64,000 nucleotides of DNA from an uncultured Pseudomonas sp. (GTDB lineage: Bacteria; Pseudomonadota; Gammaproteobacteria; Pseudomonadales; Pseudomonadaceae). A program made the translations under genes and the position numbers. The notes below the pieces were generated by a model. It ran no database searches. It was not told the origin of the DNA and saw only the letters and a program-made list of their open reading frames with translations. Below are positions 32,205-40,601 of this stretch, one piece after another (the stretch's first letter is position 1; each line of letters starts with the position of its first letter). The stretch spans positions 1 to 64,000 of the forward strand of contig CALTWF010000019.1 of NCBI GenBank assembly GCA_943912755.1, written 5' to 3'.

Positions 32205-33821
32205 TTACTCGGTCAGCCCGAGCATGCTGCGGGCCACGGCTTCGGCAATCCGGATGCCATCGACACCCGCCGAGAGAATCCCCCCGGCATAACCCGCCCC
32301 TTCACCCGCCGGGAACAGGCCCTTCAGGTTCAGGCTTTGCAGCGTCTCGTCGCGGGTGATGCGCAGCGGCGACGAGGTGCGCGTCTCGATCCCGGTCAGC
32401 ACCGCGTCATGCAGGTTGTAGCCCTTGATCTGCCGGTCGAAGGCCGGGATCGCTTCGCGCAGCGCCTCGATGGCGAAGTCCGGCAGGCTCGGCGCCAGGT
32501 CGCCGAGGTTGATGCCCGGCTTGTAGGACGGTTCGACGCTACCCAAAGCGGTAGACGGACGGCCCGCAACGAAGTCGCCTACCAGCTGCGCCGGTGCCTG
32601 GTAGTTACTGCCACCCAGCACATAGGCGAGCTCTTCCAGGCGCTCCTGCAGCTCGATACCGGCCAGCGGGCCGCCCGGATAGTCCTGCTCCGGGGTGATG
32701 CCGACGACGATGCCGGAGTTGGCATTACGCTCGTTGCGCGAGTACTGGCTCATGCCGTTGGTGACCACCCGGCCCGGCTCGCTGGTAGCGGCGACCACGG
32801 TACCGCCCGGGCACATGCAGAAGCTGTACACCGAGCGGCCGTTCTTGGCGTGGTGCACCAGTTTGTAGTCGGCGGCGCCGAGTTTCGGGTGGCCGGCGTA
32901 TTTGCCCAGGCGCGCCTTGTCGATCAGCGATTGCGGGTGCTCGATGCGGAAGCCGATGGAGAACGGCTTGGCCTCCATGAACACGCCCTTGCCGTGGAGC
33001 ATGCGGAAGGTGTCGCGGGCACTGTGGCCGAGGGCCAGGACCACGTGGCGCGAGTGCAGCTGTTCGCCGTTGTGCAGCACCACGCCGTTGAGCTGGCCGT
33101 CGTCGATCAGCAGGTCGGTGACCTTGTGCTCGAAGCGCACCTCGCCACCCAGGGCGATGATTTCCTCGCGGATGTTCTCGACCATGCCGGTCAGGCGGAA
33201 GGTACCGATATGCGGCTTGCTGACGTAGAGGATCTCGTCCGGCGCGCCGGCCTTGACGAACTCGTGCAGGACCTTGCGACCGTAGTGTTTCGGGTCCTTG
33301 ATCTGGCTGTACAGCTTGCCGTCGGAGAAGGTCCCGGCGCCGCCTTCGCCGAACTGCACGTTGGACTCCGGATTGAGCACGCTTTTGCGCCACAGGCCCC
33401 AGGTGTCCTTGGTGCGCTGGCGCACTTCCTTGCCGCGTTCCAGCACGATCGGGCGCAGGCCGGCCTGGGCCAGGATCAGCCCGGCGAAGATCCCGCAGGG
33501 ACCGAAGCCGACCACGATCGGCCGTTCGGCCAGGCCGCCCTCGGGGGCCGTGCCCACCGGCTTGTAGGTCACGTCCGGGGCGATGCCGACGTTGTGGTCA
33601 TCGGCGAACCGTGCGAGCACGGCGGCTTCGTCACTGACATCCAGGTCGATGGCGTAGATGAACAGCAGTTCGGTGTTCTTCTTCCGCGCGTCGTAGCTGC
33701 GCTTGAAGATGGAGAAGTCGAGCAGCTCGGCGTCGGCGATGCCCAGGCGCTGCACGATGGCGTCGCGCAGGGCCTCGTCGGGATGATCCAGCGGCAGCTT
33801 CAGTTCGGTGATTCGTAGCAT
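32205..33821 (-). CDS. NAD(P)/FAD-dependent oxidoreductase (COG2509 family)
   Basis: Predicted 538-residue flavoprotein with an N-terminal ~95-residue domain, then a Rossmann FAD-binding motif (GFGPCG, 105-110), a FGEGGAGTFSDGKLYSQ block and a C-terminal FPAGEGAGYAGGILSAGVDG motif. This matches the large uncharacterised FAD-dependent dehydrogenases of COG2509. The substrate is unknown. The ATG at 33821 is selected because the conserved N-terminal domain starts there; the frame stays open further upstream. Confidence 0.82.
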   Translation of the reverse strand: MLRITELKLPLDHPDEALRDAIVQRLGIADAELLDFSIFKRSYDARKKNTELLFIYAIDLDVSDEAAVLARFADDHNVGIAPDVTYKPVGTAPEGGLAERPIVVGFGPCGIFAGLILAQAGLRPIVLERGKEVRQRTKDTWGLWRKSVLNPESNVQFGEGGAGTFSDGKLYSQIKDPKHYGRKVLHEFVKAGAPDEILYVSKPHIGTFRLTGMVENIREEIIALGGEVRFEHKVTDLLIDDGQLNGVVLHNGEQLHSRHVVLALGHSARDTFRMLHGKGVFMEAKPFSIGFRIEHPQSLIDKARLGKYAGHPKLGAADYKLVHHAKNGRSVYSFCMCPGGTVVAATSEPGRVVTNGMSQYSRNERNANSGIVVGITPEQDYPGGPLAGIELQERLEELAYVLGGSNYQAPAQLVGDFVAGRPSTALGSVEPSYKPGINLGDLAPSLPDFAIEALREAIPAFDRQIKGYNLHDAVLTGIETRTSSPLRITRDETLQSLNLKGLFPAGEGAGYAGGILSAGVDGIRIAEAVARSMLGLTE

Positions 33822-33925
33822 GACAGGGTCCAGTATCCCGGCCATGGGAGGGCCGGCGGCTTTACACAAACGGGGGAGTATAAAGGTTTCGCCGGTTGGG
33901 GAGGCAGATTGAATGGGGCCGGTGG

Positions 33926-34603
33926 TCAGTCGTTGCGCGAGCCGCCGTAGTAACCACAGCCCTGCATGGTCTGGCCATCGATGCGCAGTTGCGCGGTCAG
34001 GTGGCTGACGCCGCCGGTAGCACTGTCGACGCAGCGCTGCGGGGCAAGCCACAGCTCGACTTTCTGCCCGTTGGCCTCGCTGCTGACGCTGATGCCGCCA
34101 CCGGGCATCTGCTCTTCCAGGTAGGGCAGGGCCAGCGGTGGTTGCTCTGGGCGATTGAGGACCATGCCCTGGCCACTGACATTGATGTTCCAGAACGGCT
34201 CATGGCCGGCGGCACGCAAGGTCAGGCGCTTGAAGTTGGGATCGCTGCAGGCGCTGGCCGAGTGGTCGATGCGGTATAGCTGGTGCACGTTGAACTGGCC
34301 GTCGGCGCCGTTGCTCTTGGTCGCAGAGAGGGTGCCGCGCAGGTCGGCGAACAGTACGCCCGGCGTGGCCGCGAGGGTGGCGGCTTCCTGGAGCAGGCCG
34401 GTATTGCCGCTGTCCTGGATCACGAAGCGGCGGCTTTCGCTGCACGGTTTGAACAGCAACTGGCCGTTGGCGGCGCTGAGCTCGCCTTGCAGGCGGGTCA
34501 TGCCGGCGGTGGAAATGCTGGTTTCCGGCTGGTCGGCGAGCATCTGGCAGCCGGCGAACAGCGGCAGTAGGGCGGCAACGAACAGCGAGGGGGCGATACG
34601 CAT
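33926..34603 (-). CDS. COG3650-type lipoprotein
   Basis: Predicted 225-residue lipoprotein with lipobox FAGC (Cys19). The C-terminal half contains AGHEPFWNINVSGQGMVL, the HEPFWN block typical of COG3650 proteins, and a GCGYYGG end. The role is unknown; likely an outer-membrane lipoprotein. The start at 34603 gives a proper signal peptide; a further in-frame ATG at 34642 adds 13 residues without one. Confidence 0.78.
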   Translation of the reverse strand: MRIAPSLFVAALLPLFAGCQMLADQPETSISTAGMTRLQGELSAANGQLLFKPCSESRRFVIQDSGNTGLLQEAATLAATPGVLFADLRGTLSATKSNGADGQFNVHQLYRIDHSASACSDPNFKRLTLRAAGHEPFWNINVSGQGMVLNRPEQPPLALPYLEEQMPGGGISVSSEANGQKVELWLAPQRCVDSATGGVSHLTAQLRIDGQTMQGCGYYGGSRND

Positions 34604-34709
34604 CGAGGAAAACTCCGGGATCTCGGCCTGAAAAGTTTCCAACGGTATGCAGGGTGGGGTGGGATTACAAGTGAAGTTGTGTCAGGAAAATCTGCAGTAT
34701 CTGTGGGAT

Positions 34710-34740
34710 TCATCGCCGGCAATGGGATCGCCGGCGATGA
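34710..34740. repeat. REP-type hairpin, 11-bp arms
   Basis: TCATCGCCGGC (34710-34720) and GCCGGCGATGA (34730-34740) form a perfect stem with a 9-nt loop just after the braG stop on the minus strand. It is a likely 3' end of the transporter operon. Confidence 0.7.
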
Positions 34741-34751
34741 GGACCTGAGGA

Positions 34752-35453
34752 TCAACCGCCCAGGTAAGCGTCGCGCACTTTCGGATCGGTCAGCAGTGCT
34801 TCACCAGTGCCTTGCATCACCACATGCCCGTTTTCCAGCACATAGGCACGGTCGGCGACCTTCAATGCCTGGTTGGCGTTCTGCTCCACCAGGAACACCG
34901 TCACGCCGTCGCGGCGCAGCTGTTCGATGATGTCGAAGATCTGCTGGATGATGATCGGCGCCAGGCCCAGCGAAGGCTCGTCGAGCAGCAGCAGCTTGGG
35001 CTTGCTCATCAGCGCACGACCGATGGCGAGCATTTGCTGCTCGCCACCGGACATGGTGCCGCCGCGCTGGTTGTAGCGTTCCTTCAGGCGCGGGAAGAGT
35101 TGCAGGACCTTGTCCAGTTGCTCCTGGTAGTCGCCCTTGGCAGTGAAGAAGCCGCCCATGGCCAGGTTTTCCTCGACGGTCAGGCGCGAGAACACGCGAC
35201 GGCCTTCCGGGACCACGGCGATGCTCTTGCGCATGATGTGCGAGGACGGCTGGCCGACCAGCTCTTCACCGAGGTACTTGATGCTGCCGCTGTGGGCCTG
35301 GGGCGAACCGCAGAGGGTCATCAGCAGGGTCGACTTGCCGGCACCGTTGGCGCCGATCAGGGTGACGATTTCGCCCTGGTTGATTTCCACGTTGACCGAG
35401 TGCAGCGCCTGGATCTTGCCATAGAAGGTGGAAACGTTTTCGAACTGCAGCAT
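34752..35453 (-). CDS. braG: Branched-chain amino-acid ABC transporter ATPase (LivF/BraG)
   Basis: Predicted 233-residue cytoplasmic ATPase: Walker A GANGAGKST near residues 34-42, signature SGGEQQM and Walker B LLLLDEPSLGL. It powers leucine/isoleucine/valine uptake with BraF. It is the last gene of the braDEFG operon; its ATG directly adjoins the braF stop. Confidence 0.93.
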   Translation of the reverse strand: MLQFENVSTFYGKIQALHSVNVEINQGEIVTLIGANGAGKSTLLMTLCGSPQAHSGSIKYLGEELVGQPSSHIMRKSIAVVPEGRRVFSRLTVEENLAMGGFFTAKGDYQEQLDKVLQLFPRLKERYNQRGGTMSGGEQQMLAIGRALMSKPKLLLLDEPSLGLAPIIIQQIFDIIEQLRRDGVTVFLVEQNANQALKVADRAYVLENGHVVMQGTGEALLTDPKVRDAYLGG

Positions 35454-36221
35454 TTACGCTTCCCCCAGGTAGGCTTTGATCACATCAGGGTTGTCGCGGA
35501 TCTGTTCCGGCGTGCCGTCGGCCAGGGGTGTGCCCTGGTTGATCACCACGATATGGTCGGAAATGCTCATGACCAGTTTCATGTCGTGCTCGATCAGCAG
35601 CACGGTGACGTTGTGCGACTCGCGCAGGTAGCCGATCAGCGCCTTGAGGTCCTCGGTTTCCTTGGGGTTGAGGCCGGCAGCCGGCTCGTCGAGCATGATG
35701 ATCCGCGGTTGGGTCATCATGCAGCGGGCGATTTCCAGGCGGCGTTGCTGACCGTAGGCCAGGGTCCCGGCGGTACGGTTGGCGAACTCGGTCAGGTTGA
35801 CCTTTTCCAGCCAGTACTGGGCGCGCTCCATGGCCTCGCGCTCGCTGCGACGGAAGGCCGGGGTCTTGAACAGACCGGCGAAGAAGTTGGTGTTGAGGTG
35901 GCGGTGCTGGGCGATCAGCAGGTTTTCCAGCGCGGTCATTTCCTTGAACAGGCGCACGTTCTGGAAGGTCCGCACCACGCCCTTGCGGGCGATCTGATGG
36001 CCGGCCAGGCCCTGGATCGGCTGGCCATCGAGAAGGATGGTGCCGCCGCTGGGCTTGTAGAAACCGGTCAGGCAGTTGAACACCGTGGTCTTGCCGGCGC
36101 CGTTCGGGCCGATCAGGGCCACCACCTGTTTTTCCTTGACGGTCAGGCCCACGCCGTTGACCGCCAACAAGCCGCCGAAGCGCATGCTCAGGCCGCTGAC
36201 TTGCAGAATTTCGCGGCTCAT
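35454..36221 (-). CDS. braF: Branched-chain amino-acid ABC transporter ATPase (LivG/BraF)
   Basis: Predicted 255-residue ATPase: Walker A GPNGAGKTT, Q-loop region, signature-like LAYGQQRRLEIAR and Walker B IIMLDEPAAGLN. The insertion HLNTNFFAGLFKTPAFRR is typical of LivG. It overlaps the braE stop (ATGA, 36218-36221). Confidence 0.93.
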   Translation of the reverse strand: MSREILQVSGLSMRFGGLLAVNGVGLTVKEKQVVALIGPNGAGKTTVFNCLTGFYKPSGGTILLDGQPIQGLAGHQIARKGVVRTFQNVRLFKEMTALENLLIAQHRHLNTNFFAGLFKTPAFRRSEREAMERAQYWLEKVNLTEFANRTAGTLAYGQQRRLEIARCMMTQPRIIMLDEPAAGLNPKETEDLKALIGYLRESHNVTVLLIEHDMKLVMSISDHIVVINQGTPLADGTPEQIRDNPDVIKAYLGEA

Positions 36222-37474
36222 CGACGCAGCTCCATGTGTGGACGTTGCATAGGCAGCAGGCCCTGCGGACGCCAGATCATCATCAACACCATCAGCGCAC
36301 CGAACATCAGCATCCGGTATTCGCTGAACTCACGCATCAGCTCGGGCAGCAGGATCATCACGATGGCCGCGAGGATCACGCCCAGCTGCGAACCCATGCC
36401 GCCGAGGACGACGATGGCGAGGATGATCGCCGATTCGATGAAGGTGAAGGATTCCGGGGTTACCAAACCCTGGCGGGCGGCGAAGAAGCTGCCGGCGAAA
36501 CCGGCGAAGCAGGCACCCAGGGTGAAGGCCGAAAGCTTGATCACGGTGGGGTTCAGGCCCAGCGCACGGCAGGCGATCTCGTCTTCACGCAGCGCTTCCC
36601 AGGCACGCCCGATCGGCATGCGCAGCAGGCGGTTGATGACGAACAGCGCCAACAGGGCGAGGAGCAGGGCCACCAGGTAGAGGAAGATCACCTTGTTGAT
36701 CGAGTTGTATTCCAGCCCGAAGAACTCGTGGAAGGTCTGCATGCCCTCGGCGGCCTTGCGTTCGAAGGTCAGGCCGAAGAAGGTCGGTTTCTCGATGTTG
36801 CTGATGCCGTTCGGGCCGCCGGTCCATTCGGTCAGGTTGCGCAGGAACAGGCGGATGATTTCACCGAAGCCGAGGGTCACGATGGCCAGGTAGTCACCGC
36901 GCAGGCGCAGTACCGGAAAGCCCAGCAGGAAGCCGAAGGTGGCGGCCATCAGGCCGGCGATCGGCAGGCAGACCCAGAAGCTCAGGCCGAAGTAGTGCGA
37001 CAGCATGGCGTAGCTGTAGGCGCCGACGGCGTAGAAACCGACGTAACCGAGGTCGAGCAGGCCGGCCAGACCGACCACGATGTTCAGGCCGAGGCCGAGC
37101 AGCACGTAGATCAGGATCAGGGTGGCGATGTCGACCGCGCCGCGCGAACCGAAGAACGGCCAGATCAGCGCGGCCACGATCAGGCCGAGGATGATGTAGC
37201 GTTGGGTTTTCGGCAGGGTCAGCCAGTTGCTGACCTTGGGCGGGATCATTGGCCCGCCGCTGCGCGAGCGCATGGCTGCGCTCCACTGCTTGTCGAACAG
37301 CACGCGCAGGAACATCAGCACCGAGCACAGGGCGATCACGCCGAGGGTGAAGGGGCCCTGGCCGTGCACTTCCAGGTTGATGCCGACGATGCTGAGTTTC
37401 AGGCCAAGTACCGGGAAGGCCACGGCCCAGACCAGCAGGGCGCTGAAGAACGCCGCTTTGAGATGTCTGTTCAT
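36218..37474 (-). CDS. braE: High-affinity branched-chain amino-acid permease (LivM/BraE)
   Basis: Predicted 418-residue membrane permease with a long hydrophobic N-terminus before the core helices (LILIYVLLGLGLNIVVGLAGLLDLGYVGFYAVGAY), and the EAA-type loop AWEALREDEIACRALGLN that contacts the ATPases. It overlaps both neighbouring genes by 4 bp, so translation is coupled. Confidence 0.93.
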   Translation of the reverse strand: MNRHLKAAFFSALLVWAVAFPVLGLKLSIVGINLEVHGQGPFTLGVIALCSVLMFLRVLFDKQWSAAMRSRSGGPMIPPKVSNWLTLPKTQRYIILGLIVAALIWPFFGSRGAVDIATLILIYVLLGLGLNIVVGLAGLLDLGYVGFYAVGAYSYAMLSHYFGLSFWVCLPIAGLMAATFGFLLGFPVLRLRGDYLAIVTLGFGEIIRLFLRNLTEWTGGPNGISNIEKPTFFGLTFERKAAEGMQTFHEFFGLEYNSINKVIFLYLVALLLALLALFVINRLLRMPIGRAWEALREDEIACRALGLNPTVIKLSAFTLGACFAGFAGSFFAARQGLVTPESFTFIESAIILAIVVLGGMGSQLGVILAAIVMILLPELMREFSEYRMLMFGALMVLMMIWRPQGLLPMQRPHMELRR

Positions 37475-38394
37475 ACTTTCTCAACCTCCGGACGGCCGAG
37501 GATGCCGGTCGGACGGAACAACAGGACGAGTACCAGCAAGCCGAACGCCACGACGTCCTTGTACTGGTCACCGAAGATGTCAGCGCCGAAGGCTTCGGCC
37601 ACACCCAGTACCAGCCCGCCGAGCATGGCGCCCGGAATGCTGCCGATGCCGCCGAGGACTGCCGCGGTGAAGGCCTTCAGGCCCACCAGGAAGCCGGCGT
37701 TGGGGTTGATCACGCCGTACTGCATGCTCAGCAGGACCGCGGCCACGGCGGCCAGGGCGGCACCGATGACGAAGGTCAGGGCGATGATGTTGTTGGTGTT
37801 GATCCCCAGCAGGTTGGCCATCTTGATGTCTTCGGCGCAGGCCCGGCAGGCCCGGCCCAGACGCGAGCGGGAGATGAACAGGGTGAGTCCGGTCATGGCG
37901 ATCAGGGTGACCACGAAGACCAGGATCTGCATGTAGGAGATCAGGACTTCTTCCGCACCGCCCGGACCGAAGGAGATGCTCCCCGGAATCAGGTTGGGAA
38001 TGGACTTGTCCTTGGAATCCTGGGACAGCAACACGGTGTTCTGCAGGAAAATCGACATGCCGATGGCGGAGATCAGCGGGATCAGGCGGTTGCTGTTGCG
38101 CAACGGCCGGTAGGCGACCCGTTCGATACTGTAGCCGTAGGCACTGGTAACGACGATCGTCGCGATGAACGCGGCGGTCATCAGCAGCGGCAGCGAGTGG
38201 ATACCCATCATGGCCAGTCCGGCAAGGACGATGAAGGCCACGTAGGAACCAATCATGTACACCTCGCCGTGGGCGAAGTTGATCATTCCAATGATGCCGT
38301 AAACCATTGTGTAGCCAATGGCTATCAAGGCATAGGTGCTGCCAATGGTCAGGCCATTAACCAGCTGTTGGAAGAAGTGATAGATCTCAGGCAT
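37471..38394 (-). CDS. braD: High-affinity branched-chain amino-acid permease (LivH/BraD)
   Basis: Predicted 307-residue permease with eight or so helices, starting QLVNGLTIGSTYALIAIGYTM as in LivH, with the coupling loop LGRACRACAEDIKMANLLGI. The ATG at 38394 follows AGGAG by 8 nt and matches the family's length; the frame is open to 38574. It forms an operon with braE, braF and braG. Confidence 0.93.
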   Translation of the reverse strand: MPEIYHFFQQLVNGLTIGSTYALIAIGYTMVYGIIGMINFAHGEVYMIGSYVAFIVLAGLAMMGIHSLPLLMTAAFIATIVVTSAYGYSIERVAYRPLRNSNRLIPLISAIGMSIFLQNTVLLSQDSKDKSIPNLIPGSISFGPGGAEEVLISYMQILVFVVTLIAMTGLTLFISRSRLGRACRACAEDIKMANLLGINTNNIIALTFVIGAALAAVAAVLLSMQYGVINPNAGFLVGLKAFTAAVLGGIGSIPGAMLGGLVLGVAEAFGADIFGDQYKDVVAFGLLVLVLLFRPTGILGRPEVEKV

Positions 38395-38565
38395 TACAGC
38401 GCTCCTAAAAACCTGAATATGCATTTCGCTGGCGGGGTTTACCCGGCATGGCCTGGTGGTCTGGAGCCACTTGGGCGCATGCGTTGCCAGGGAACCGCTG
38501 GTGACGGTTTTAAGATTTTCAGGTGAACCTGATCCCGGATCGCGGGAAACAGGTCCATGAACCTC

Positions 38566-38600
38566 GTAAAACAAAGCCCACTGCTCGCACAGTGGGCTTT
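38566..38600 (-). terminator. Terminator between braC and braD
   Basis: AAAGCCCACTG (38573-38583) and CAGTGGGCTTT (38590-38600) form a perfect 11-bp stem with a 6-nt loop. On the minus strand it is followed by T-rich sequence. It sits after braC and before braD, so it likely ends most braC transcripts while allowing some read-through into braDEFG. This fits the higher need for binding protein. The rest of 38395-38621 shows no gene. Confidence 0.85.
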
Positions 38601-38621
38601 TCAGTCATGTATCAGACGGTG

Positions 38622-39737
38622 TTACTGAGGGGAAACTTCGGTTTTCGGTTTGCCGAAATGCCATTCGTAGACAACGAACTTGAAGTCCTTCAGGTCGCCT
38701 TTCTCGTCGTAGGACAGTTCGCCGGTCGGGGTCTTGAAGGTGCCGGCGTGGATGGCCGCGGCCACCTTGTCGGTGTCTTCGCTACCGGCTTTCTTGATGC
38801 CCTGGGCGATCAGCTCGACAGCCGAGTAGGCCGGGAACACGAACGGACCGCTCGGGTCCTTGCCGTCGGCCTTGATGGCGTCGACGATCTTCTTGTTCTC
38901 GGGATCGGCATCGAAGGACTTCGGCAGGGTTACCAGCAGGCCTTCGGAAGCGTTCTGGGCGATCTGCGAGATGGAGTCGTTGCCGACGCCTTCCGGACCC
39001 ATGAACTTGGCGTTCAGGCCTTTTTCCTTGGCCTGGCGCAGGATCAGGCCCAGCTCCGGGTGGTAGCCGCCGTAGTAGACGAAGTCGACGTTGTTCTGCT
39101 TGAGCTTCTGGATGATGGACGAGAAGTCCTTGTCACCGGCGTTCAGGCCTTCGAAGACGGCAACCTTGGTGCCTTTGCCTTCCAGGGTCGACTTGACCGC
39201 GGTGGCGATGCCTTCACCGTACTGCTGCTTGTCGTGCAGGACCGCGACGACCTTCGGCTTGACGTGGTCGGCGATGTAGTTGCCGGCGGCAGGGCCCTGG
39301 GCGCTGTCCAGGCCGATGGTGCGGAAGATCAGCTTGTAGCCGCGCGCGGTGATTTCCGGGCTGGTGGCAGCCGGGGTGATCATGATCACGCCTTCGTCTT
39401 CGTAGATGTCGGACGCTGGCTGGGTGGAGCTGGAGCAGAGGTGGCCGATGACGAACTTGACGCCGTCGTTGACCACTTTGTTGGCGACTGCCACGGCCTG
39501 TTTAGGGTCGCAGGCGTCGTCGTATTCCTTGGCTTCGAGCATCTTGCCGTCGACACCGCCAGCGGCGTTGATGTCCTTGATGGCTTGCTTGGCACCGATG
39601 AACTGCATGTCACCGTATTGGGTCACCGGACCGGTCTTTGGGCCGGCGATGCCGATCTTGATGGTATCGGCTGCGAAGGAATGGCTGGCGACGCCGGCCA
39701 GGACCATCGCGGCGAACAGCTTGGAAACTTTACTCAT
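38622..39737 (-). CDS. braC: Branched-chain amino-acid periplasmic binding protein (LivK/BraC)
   Basis: Predicted 371-residue periplasmic protein: a signal peptide ending SHSFA-A, then DTIKIGIAGPKTGPVTQYGD, the typical start of Leu/Ile/Val-binding proteins. A type I periplasmic-binding fold with NDGVKFVIGHLCSSSTQPA and a GGYHPELGLILRQ segment follows. It delivers branched-chain amino acids (and often alanine/threonine) to BraDE. Confidence 0.95.
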   Translation of the reverse strand: MSKVSKLFAAMVLAGVASHSFAADTIKIGIAGPKTGPVTQYGDMQFIGAKQAIKDINAAGGVDGKMLEAKEYDDACDPKQAVAVANKVVNDGVKFVIGHLCSSSTQPASDIYEDEGVIMITPAATSPEITARGYKLIFRTIGLDSAQGPAAGNYIADHVKPKVVAVLHDKQQYGEGIATAVKSTLEGKGTKVAVFEGLNAGDKDFSSIIQKLKQNNVDFVYYGGYHPELGLILRQAKEKGLNAKFMGPEGVGNDSISQIAQNASEGLLVTLPKSFDADPENKKIVDAIKADGKDPSGPFVFPAYSAVELIAQGIKKAGSEDTDKVAAAIHAGTFKTPTGELSYDEKGDLKDFKFVVYEWHFGKPKTEVSPQ

Positions 39738-39864
39738 AGTGCTCCACTCATTCTGTTGTAATTTTTATCGTCCTTGCGCCATGGCAGAGGACCCGACGGA
39801 CCCGGTACGGCTACGCCGTATCGCAGCCCGCTTTCCGGTTTCATCCCCGGTGAATGCCCTGGCA

Positions 39865-39880
39865 ACTGTACCGGTACAGT
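39865..39880. promoter_or_regulatory. 16-bp perfect palindrome upstream of braC
   Basis: ACTGTACCGGTACAGT is a perfect palindrome about 130 bp before the braC start. It looks like a dimeric repressor or activator site, but I cannot name the regulator. With the dyad at 39981 it is the main structure in the 364-bp gap 39738-40101, in which I see no gene. Confidence 0.45.
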
Positions 39881-39980
39881 GTAGAGCGCTGCTTGATCGC
39901 TTGAAAAGCAGGCCCGCCGAAGCAAAAACCGGGGGTGTCGCCTGATCGACATAAAGTTACAAAAAAGCGTCTTCTTTATA

Positions 39981-39995
39981 CCGGGAAGTTCCCGG
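39981..39995. promoter_or_regulatory. 15-bp dyad upstream of the DUF2288 gene
   Basis: CCGGGAAGTTCCCGG is a perfect 7-1-7 dyad in an AT-richer stretch between braC and the DUF2288 gene, flanked by TTTATA and GAAACG. It may be an operator or the stem of a small hairpin; function is unknown. Confidence 0.4.
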
Positions 39996-40101
39996 AAACG
40001 TTTGGCTTCGCTGAACCTGTCGACCAATTACTTATTTGAAACTGGGTTTTTCTGCAAAAATACCGGCCTTTCAAGTGACCTGATTATTTTTGGTGAAACC
40101 C

Positions 40102-40407
40102 ATGACTGATGAACCAAGCACCCTCTATGCCAAATTGCTCGGCGAGACCGCAGTAATCGAGTGGAAAGCCCTGGAGCGTTTTTGGGCAAAGGGTGACCTG
40201 ATTTGGGTCGACCCCTCCCTGGACCTGATCGAAGTCGCACAGGCGATGGCGGAAAACCGCAGTCAAACCGTCGCGCAGTGGCGTGATGCTGGCACTGTCG
40301 GGCCGGTCAGTTCGGAACAGGCCCTCGACCTGCAGAGCCGCGAGCCAGAGATATGGGCGGTGGTGGTGCAACCGTTTATCGTGATCCAGGTCCGACCATC
40401 GGCCTGA
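40102..40407 (+). CDS. DUF2288 family protein
   Basis: Predicted 101-residue soluble protein whose pattern (TLYAKLLGETAVIEWKALERFWAKGDLIWVD, then LDLIEVAQAMAENRSQTVAQW) fits the DUF2288 family of small conserved proteobacterial proteins. Function is unknown. The ATG at 40102 starts the conserved block. It ends 195 bp before the convergent tubulin-like gene, with a REP-derived terminator between. Confidence 0.82.
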   Translation: MTDEPSTLYAKLLGETAVIEWKALERFWAKGDLIWVDPSLDLIEVAQAMAENRSQTVAQWRDAGTVGPVSSEQALDLQSREPEIWAVVVQPFIVIQVRPSA

Positions 40408-40541
40408 GCTGGCGCGAAATCGGTGCGTAAAAACGCACAGCGAGTCCATTTTGGTGCGCGGGCTCGATCAGGCAGGGTGACGGTTGGTAACAGTGCCTGG
40501 TGAGCCACCTGGGTGCGGTAACAGTTGCTTAGCATAAAAAT

Positions 40542-40599
40542 GACGCGGCCCCTGTGGGAGCTGGCAAGCCAGCTCCCACAGGGGCCGCGTCGCTTTTTT
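40542..40599. terminator. REP-derived bidirectional terminator
   Basis: A perfect 24-bp stem (40542-40565 with 40568-40591, core CCCCTGTGGGAGCTGGC) with a 2-nt loop is followed by TTTTTT on the plus strand (40594-40599). On the minus strand the A-run at 40536-40540 is read as TTTTT. It sits between two convergent genes and should end both transcripts. Confidence 0.85.
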
Positions 40600-40601
40600 C
40601 T

